Below are positions 63,433-64,000 of a stretch of 64,000 nucleotides of DNA, one piece after another. Origin of the DNA: Streptococcus infantis (GTDB taxonomy: Bacteria > Bacillota > Bacilli > Lactobacillales > Streptococcaceae); assembly GCF_021497965.1 (NCBI RefSeq), contig NZ_CP046525.1, forward strand, positions 496,001 to 560,000. The letters are read 5' to 3'. The translations under genes were made by a program, and so were the position numbers. The notes beneath the pieces are model-generated. The model worked only from the letters and a program-made list of their open reading frames with translations, was not told the origin of the DNA and did no database searches. The first letter of the stretch is position 1. Each line of letters starts with the position of its first letter.

Positions 63433-63461
63433 GGAAAGAGTGAATTAAAGGAGGTCTTACA

Positions 63462-64000
63462 ATGGATGCCAAGTTAAGATACAAGGCTAAGAAGATTAAG
63501 ATTATCTTTTTTGATATAGATGATACTTTACGAAATTCAAAGACTGGCTTTATTCCAAGCACTATTCCAACAGTGTTTCAACAATTACGCGAGAAGGGAA
63601 TCTTGACAGGAATTGCGACTGGTCGAGGCATATTTGGTGTTGTGCCAGAGATTCAGGAACTTAAGCCAGATTTTTTTGTGACCTTGAATGGTGCTTATAT
63701 TGAGGACAAAAAGGGCAATGTCATATATAGTAATAAAATTGCTAGAGATAAGGTTGAAGAGTATATTGCTTGGACTAAGGAGGTTGGGATTGACTACGGT
63801 TTAGTTGGTAGTCATGAGGCTAAACTATCTAGACGAACAGAAATGATTAGCCAGGCGATTGACCCGATTTATCCTGATTTAGAGGTGGACCCTGATTTTT
63901 ACCAAAAAGAAGATATTTATCAGATGTGGTCATTTGAGGATCAGGGAGATGACTTGACGTTGCCTGAAAGTTTAGCATCGACTTTACGTCTAGTTCGTTG
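63462..64000 (+). CDS. HAD-IIB (Cof-type) phosphatase, truncated by the window end
   Basis: The frame is open from ATG 63462 to the right edge (179 codons) without a stop. The catalytic HAD motif IIFFDIDDTLRNS lies at residues 14-26 (both Asp present), the second motif region GILTGIATGRGIFG near residue 46, and VTLNGAYIED near 76, typical of Cof/sugar-phosphatase HAD-IIB proteins. Start choice is supported by AAAGGAGG 6 bases upstream. The C-terminal half is missing, so substrate class cannot be judged. Confidence 0.85.
   Translation, partial: MDAKLRYKAKKIKIIFFDIDDTLRNSKTGFIPSTIPTVFQQLREKGILTGIATGRGIFGVVPEIQELKPDFFVTLNGAYIEDKKGNVIYSNKIARDKVEEYIAWTKEVGIDYGLVGSHEAKLSRRTEMISQAIDPIYPDLEVDPDFYQKEDIYQMWSFEDQGDDLTLPESLASTLRLVR

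Overview
This window is chromosomal DNA from a Mitis-group Streptococcus (S. oralis / S. mitis / S. pneumoniae relatives). The evidence is the set of genes it carries: a phosphorylcholine teichoic-acid cluster with three LicD proteins, a choline-binding surface protein, a BgaA-type LPXTG beta-galactosidase, pyruvate oxidase plus lactate oxidase, and the copY-cupA-copA copper operon. The DNA is AT-rich. I see no insertion sequence, phage, CRISPR array, tRNA or rRNA. Species-level assignment is inference; the teichoic-acid layout looks more like a commensal (oralis/mitis) than S. pneumoniae.

Layout. 1-2.4 kb: end of aroK, then pheA and a LytR-CpsA-Psr gene. 2.5-11.2 kb: teichoic-acid cluster (LicD, two glycosyltransferases, a polymerase, an unusual Wzz-like protein, then a flippase and two tandem LicD genes). 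11.3-17.1 kb: mecA, a YwlG-family gene, a surface thioredoxin/methionine sulfoxide reductase pair, a PabB-PabC fusion and a hydrolase. 17.1-24.8 kb: choline-binding protein, glk, thyA, a small DUF3042 gene, and miaA-hflX-unknown-rnz-SDR. 24.8-34 kb: GH13 glycosidase, SUKH-like protein, and the giant bgaA gene, whose start appears frameshifted. 34-39.6 kb: murD-murG-divIB and PyrR-regulated pyrF-pyrE. 39.7-46.6 kb: lctO, the copper operon, spxB and a VOC protein. 46.7-54 kb: membrane protein, manA, NSS transporter (minus strand), MerR/TipAS regulator, flavoprotein and DegV (minus strand), TetR regulator, dCMP deaminase. 54-60.5 kb: upp, CtsR-controlled clpP, YlbG-family protein and livJHMGF. 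60.5-64 kb: a repeat-bearing spacer, a CBS/ACT protein, rpsF-ssb-rpsR followed by stacked terminators, an acetyltransferase and a truncated HAD phosphatase.

Working together: the first 11 kb makes and attaches choline-bearing teichoic acid, which the choline-binding protein at 17.1 kb would dock onto. Sugar-related genes (GH13 at 24.9 kb, bgaA, lctO) carry CcpA-type cre sites near their promoters. lctO and spxB together predict strong H2O2 production, matched by the surface Etrx/MsrAB repair pair and by copper export.

The most unusual items are: the start-proximal frameshift of bgaA; a Wzz-like protein with a C-terminal region resembling a Walker-less tyrosine-kinase tail; the joined teichoic-acid modules; repeated terminator/extended -10 promoter composites, two of which predict leaderless mRNAs; a 54-nt tandem repeat behind livF; and a stacked terminator array behind rpsR.
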